Source: Pseudobdellovibrionaceae bacterium
Lineage (GTDB): Bacteria; Bdellovibrionota; Bdellovibrionia; Bdellovibrionales; UBA1609
DNA: 64,000 nt
Assembly: GCA_947444305.1 (NCBI GenBank)
Contig: CANEZP010000004.1
Location: 248,001 to 312,000 of the forward strand
Direction of reading: 5' to 3'
Shown: in pieces, positions 61,876-64,000 of the stretch
Layout: each line of letters opens with the position of its first letter
Position numbering within the stretch: the first letter of the stretch is position 1
The notes under the pieces: model-generated
Seen by the model: only the letters and a program-made list of their open reading frames with translations
Told to the model about the DNA's origin: nothing
Databases searched by the model: none
Translations under genes and position numbers: made by a program

Positions 61876-62512
61876 CTCCCATCTCCGAGCTGAGCAGCAG
61901 GATCTGCTCCTTACGTTGGCGAGACAAATCTTTACGCGCTAAAAGGAGCGGAACGAGCGGCTTGAGGCCCGCACGCCCGTGACGTTGGATCATGAGCCTT
62001 AGGTAGGCGATCGCCGCCGAATTCACTTCCGGCGACGGCTCCGTCAACAATAGCTTTTTAAGCTCAACGATCGGAATTTCGACCCCTACTCTCCCCAGGG
62101 TGTCGAGCAGGATCACTTTCGCCGCGGGTGGGCCCGACGCTTCCGCCAGCCGCGTGAGATAGAGCGCGTACATCTCCTCTTGATTTTCCGGGGTTATAAA
62201 TGAGTTCAATGTGAGATAGAAAAATCCGGATTCATCAAGCCCGGCACGGTCACGCATTTCGGCTACGAATTCGGACAGGCGAAGCGCCGCGATCACATCG
62301 AGGGCGAGAAGCTTGTAGGGGCCGTCGAGGGCGGCACGAAGCCGCGTATTTAAATCAGGCATGGACTTCAGCTGATGGACCGCGCGAACCTTCGGCCCCG
62401 TGCCCAGGCCCGTTAAGCGGAGGGCCGGCTCCGTCCAGTCGACCGCAGCAAAGGAGGGGGGAATTAGCAATATTAGAAGTGCGATGAACAAGGTCACCTT
62501 CGCTGTTCTCAT
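61868..62512 (-). CDS. Secreted HEAT-like helical protein
   Basis: 214 residues. Signal peptide (MRTAKVTLFIALLILLIPPSFAAV), then helix pairs resembling HEAT repeats (LLALDVIAALRLSEF, ILLDTLGRVGVEIP, AAIAYLRLMIQRHGRAGLKPL). Such folds mediate protein contacts. Overlaps the next gene by 8 bases (GTGAGTAA), so it is co-translated with the caspase-like protein and may hold or present it. No family name assigned. Confidence 0.8.
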   Translation of the reverse strand: MRTAKVTLFIALLILLIPPSFAAVDWTEPALRLTGLGTGPKVRAVHQLKSMPDLNTRLRAALDGPYKLLALDVIAALRLSEFVAEMRDRAGLDESGFFYLTLNSFITPENQEEMYALYLTRLAEASGPPAAKVILLDTLGRVGVEIPIVELKKLLLTEPSPEVNSAAIAYLRLMIQRHGRAGLKPLVPLLLARKDLSRQRKEQILLLSSEMGGE

Positions 62513-62544
62513 TTAGGGCGCTGCTTTTGCAATCTCATTCCCAC

Positions 62545-63606
62545 ATGCAACTTAACTACAATCAAGCGTCTTACACGCCTCTATTCAAAGCATTTTTTTC
62601 TTGTCTGTTCATAATATCGGCGGCGGCAGCCGAAGCAAAGCCGGCACCCGAAGATTACCTTTGCGGTAAAATCCTTACGAGCTCACGCGAGGCCGGCCCC
62701 TTAAGATCTTACGTGAATAATCTCATCCGCCGGACGCAGAAAAAGATCTCTCCCGACTTCGCCATCAACCGGGTCGAAAAACTCTGGGCTAGCCTTAAAA
62801 ACTTGCTCCCACCCGATATGGCGGTCGACCTTCCGATCAACCCGTTCGGCTCCGCGGAAGAGCGGTCGGGCGCCGATTTCACAACCCTGGGCAAAGACGC
62901 CCGGATGAAAGTTTTAGCGAAAGCCGAAACGATCCTGAACGAGATTTCTGAGCTCACGAAGGAAATCCACGGCGAAAACTCTGAGGAAGCGGCAAACGTG
63001 CATCTTGCTTTCTCGATCCTTTACGTTTTGGCGGGTGATGAGCCACGCTCCGTTCACGGCGCCATCGCGCACGCGGATCTCGCCCTTCACCTTTTCGAAC
63101 GCGCGAATAACTACCAAACCGCGATCGTGCATATCCATCTCATCAGGCAATGGCTGCGCGAGGAAAACACCTTTCGCTCCGTCGCGGTCGCGGTCGAGGC
63201 CGATAAGATCCTTGAATACCTGAACAGAACAACCCTGACCCGGGACGCGAAGACTTGGGTAAGACTCAACGCATCCTTAATTCAAATCGAAGCTCAACAA
63301 CCGAAGAACGGAATAATCTTGGACGAAACTCTCGCGAAAACCGAAGAACTCCTTCGACACATCAAAACGCAGAAACAATATTTACCGAAACTCTTGCGGG
63401 AACGCGGCGACGGAGTCTTAGCCAGAATTATGACCATCCTTCGTACGGCTAATCATGAGCGGCAATCGGTAACCCCGGCCGGCCCACCACAATCCCTCAT
63501 GGTTCGGCGCACGGTCTTATTGACCGGTCTTCAACGCAACCTAAAACAAGGCATCGAAGCCGAGCAGTTTCTGCAGGCCCTGCGCGAAATGCATTACGAA
63601 GAATAA
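62545..63606 (+). CDS. Secreted helical protein, possible TPR-like repeats
   Basis: About 353 residues from the ATG at 62545; a TTG at 62527 is also in frame. A signal peptide ends near AAAAEAKP. The middle (about 150-230) reads as paired helices with alternating Ala/Leu pattern (VHLAFSILYVLAG, AIAHADLALHLFERANNYQTA), TPR-like, and the ends are more charged. No family recognised. Divergent from the HEAT-like gene with 32 bases between. Confidence 0.78.
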   Translation: MQLNYNQASYTPLFKAFFSCLFIISAAAAEAKPAPEDYLCGKILTSSREAGPLRSYVNNLIRRTQKKISPDFAINRVEKLWASLKNLLPPDMAVDLPINPFGSAEERSGADFTTLGKDARMKVLAKAETILNEISELTKEIHGENSEEAANVHLAFSILYVLAGDEPRSVHGAIAHADLALHLFERANNYQTAIVHIHLIRQWLREENTFRSVAVAVEADKILEYLNRTTLTRDAKTWVRLNASLIQIEAQQPKNGIILDETLAKTEELLRHIKTQKQYLPKLLRERGDGVLARIMTILRTANHERQSVTPAGPPQSLMVRRTVLLTGLQRNLKQGIEAEQFLQALREMHYEE

Positions 63607-63623
63607 GAATGTAAGCTTAAATT

Positions 63624-64000
63624 ATGAAGCTTAAAATTAACGATTCATTTTACATTTCCGACATCATAGCCACCGACAAGCCGGCCTACCTTGAATACCT
63701 ACAAGAAAAGCAAATTTACGATCAGACTCTCGCAATTCCGTTTCCCTACACCGAAGCCGACGCGGACTGGTGGATTGACCACAACCTCGAGGCCACCCGC
63801 AGCCAAAATAACCGGTCCGTCAATTGGGCCCTCCGTCGCGCCGACGATAAACTTATCGGTGGTGTCGGTTTCTTCGGTCATAAAATCGGACGCGACCACA
63901 AGGCGGAGCTCGGCTACTGGCTCGCGAAGCCTTACTGGGGCAAGGGTTTAATGACCGAGGCCGTACGCAAGGTGGCCGCTTACGCTTTCTCGGAACTTGA
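63624..64000 (+). CDS. GNAT acetyltransferase, 3' end outside window
   Basis: ATG at 63624 to the window end, about 125 residues. RimJ/RimL-type GNAT: RSVNWALRRADDKLIGGVGFF, then ELGYWLAKPYWGKGLMTEAV, the conserved acetyl-CoA-binding stretch (Y-W-G-x-G). It acetylates an N-terminus, amino sugar or small molecule; the target is unknown. No stop before 64000. It follows the previous gene by 17 bases. Confidence 0.9.
   Translation, partial: MKLKINDSFYISDIIATDKPAYLEYLQEKQIYDQTLAIPFPYTEADADWWIDHNLEATRSQNNRSVNWALRRADDKLIGGVGFFGHKIGRDHKAELGYWLAKPYWGKGLMTEAVRKVAAYAFSEL

Noticed and set aside
1-64000. CRISPR arrays, tRNA, rRNA genes, prophage
   Set aside because: Looked for repeated 25-40 base units with spacers, tRNA-like arms and phage genes; none was recognised by eye. 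A tRNAscan or CRISPR tool would be decisive.

Overview
The window reads as chromosomal DNA of a Gram-negative bacterium with roughly mid-50s % GC by eye. The coding style fits the Bdellovibrionota/Oligoflexia. It has very many small secreted proteins and lipoproteins without recognisable families, a TIGR02147-type regulator, prepilin-like secreted proteins, a TonB receptor, several TTG/GTG starts, and a large set of hybrid histidine kinases. The assignment is inference from gene content; no rRNA or tRNA gene was seen. No prophage or CRISPR array was recognised. The only mobile-element gene is a single RAYT-like Y1 transposase.

Layout. 1-7.4 kb: a truncated hypothetical gene, a lone receiver protein, and a 1824-residue CheB-CheR-PAS-histidine kinase-receiver fusion. 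7.4-12.4 kb (minus): a two-ATPase-domain KaiC-like protein overlapping a hybrid kinase, then a zinc alcohol dehydrogenase and an SRPBCC protein. 12.6-24.8 kb: membrane and secreted proteins, a TIGR02147 regulator, an overlapping four-gene operon of exported proteins of unknown function (22.7 to 17.3 kb), and a secreted M3-like metallopeptidase. 24.9-29.8 kb: a dihydrolipoamide-dehydrogenase-like flavoenzyme, a nested inverted repeat, an NHL-repeat lipoprotein and two secreted unknowns. 29.8-33.9 kb: a hybrid kinase divergent from a receiver plus NtrB-like kinase pair. 33.9-40.8 kb: a secreted agmatine-deiminase-family protein coupled to a HAD phosphatase, a secreted two-part protein with C-terminal repeats, two divergent paralogous prepilin-like proteins, a HAMP protein and the RAYT gene.

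40.8-45.0 kb is a compact metal-homeostasis locus. A TonB receptor and a small exported protein are divergent from a thioredoxin-like protein, a paralogue of the small protein with a poly-His tail, and a Fur/Zur-family regulator. A near-consensus promoter and a palindrome lie in the divergent gap. 45-48.6 kb holds a c-heme lipoprotein, an alpha/beta hydrolase gene interrupted by one in-frame TGA, and a PAP2 protein. 48.7-53.6 kb is a carotenoid operon (crtY, crtE, crtI, crtB) ending in an unrecognised His-rich membrane protein that could modify the carotenoid. 53.6-55.2 kb is an ABC-2 exporter.

55.3-59.5 kb has two divergent hybrid kinases and a receiver. 59.5-64 kb has a CPA1 antiporter, a small lipoprotein behind an excellent sigma-54 promoter, a membrane-anchored protein with a caspase/gingipain-like His-Cys pattern, two more secreted unknowns and a truncated GNAT gene.

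The common theme is signal transduction (five HisKA-HATPase-REC hybrids, one NtrB-like kinase, three lone receivers) embedded among envelope and secreted proteins. The best candidates for undescribed biology are the Fur-linked paralogue pair with TonB receptor, the terminal gene of the crt operon, the four-gene exported operon, the divergent prepilin pair, the KaiC/kinase operon, and the caspase-like gene pair. All functions are read from motifs by eye; no database search was run.
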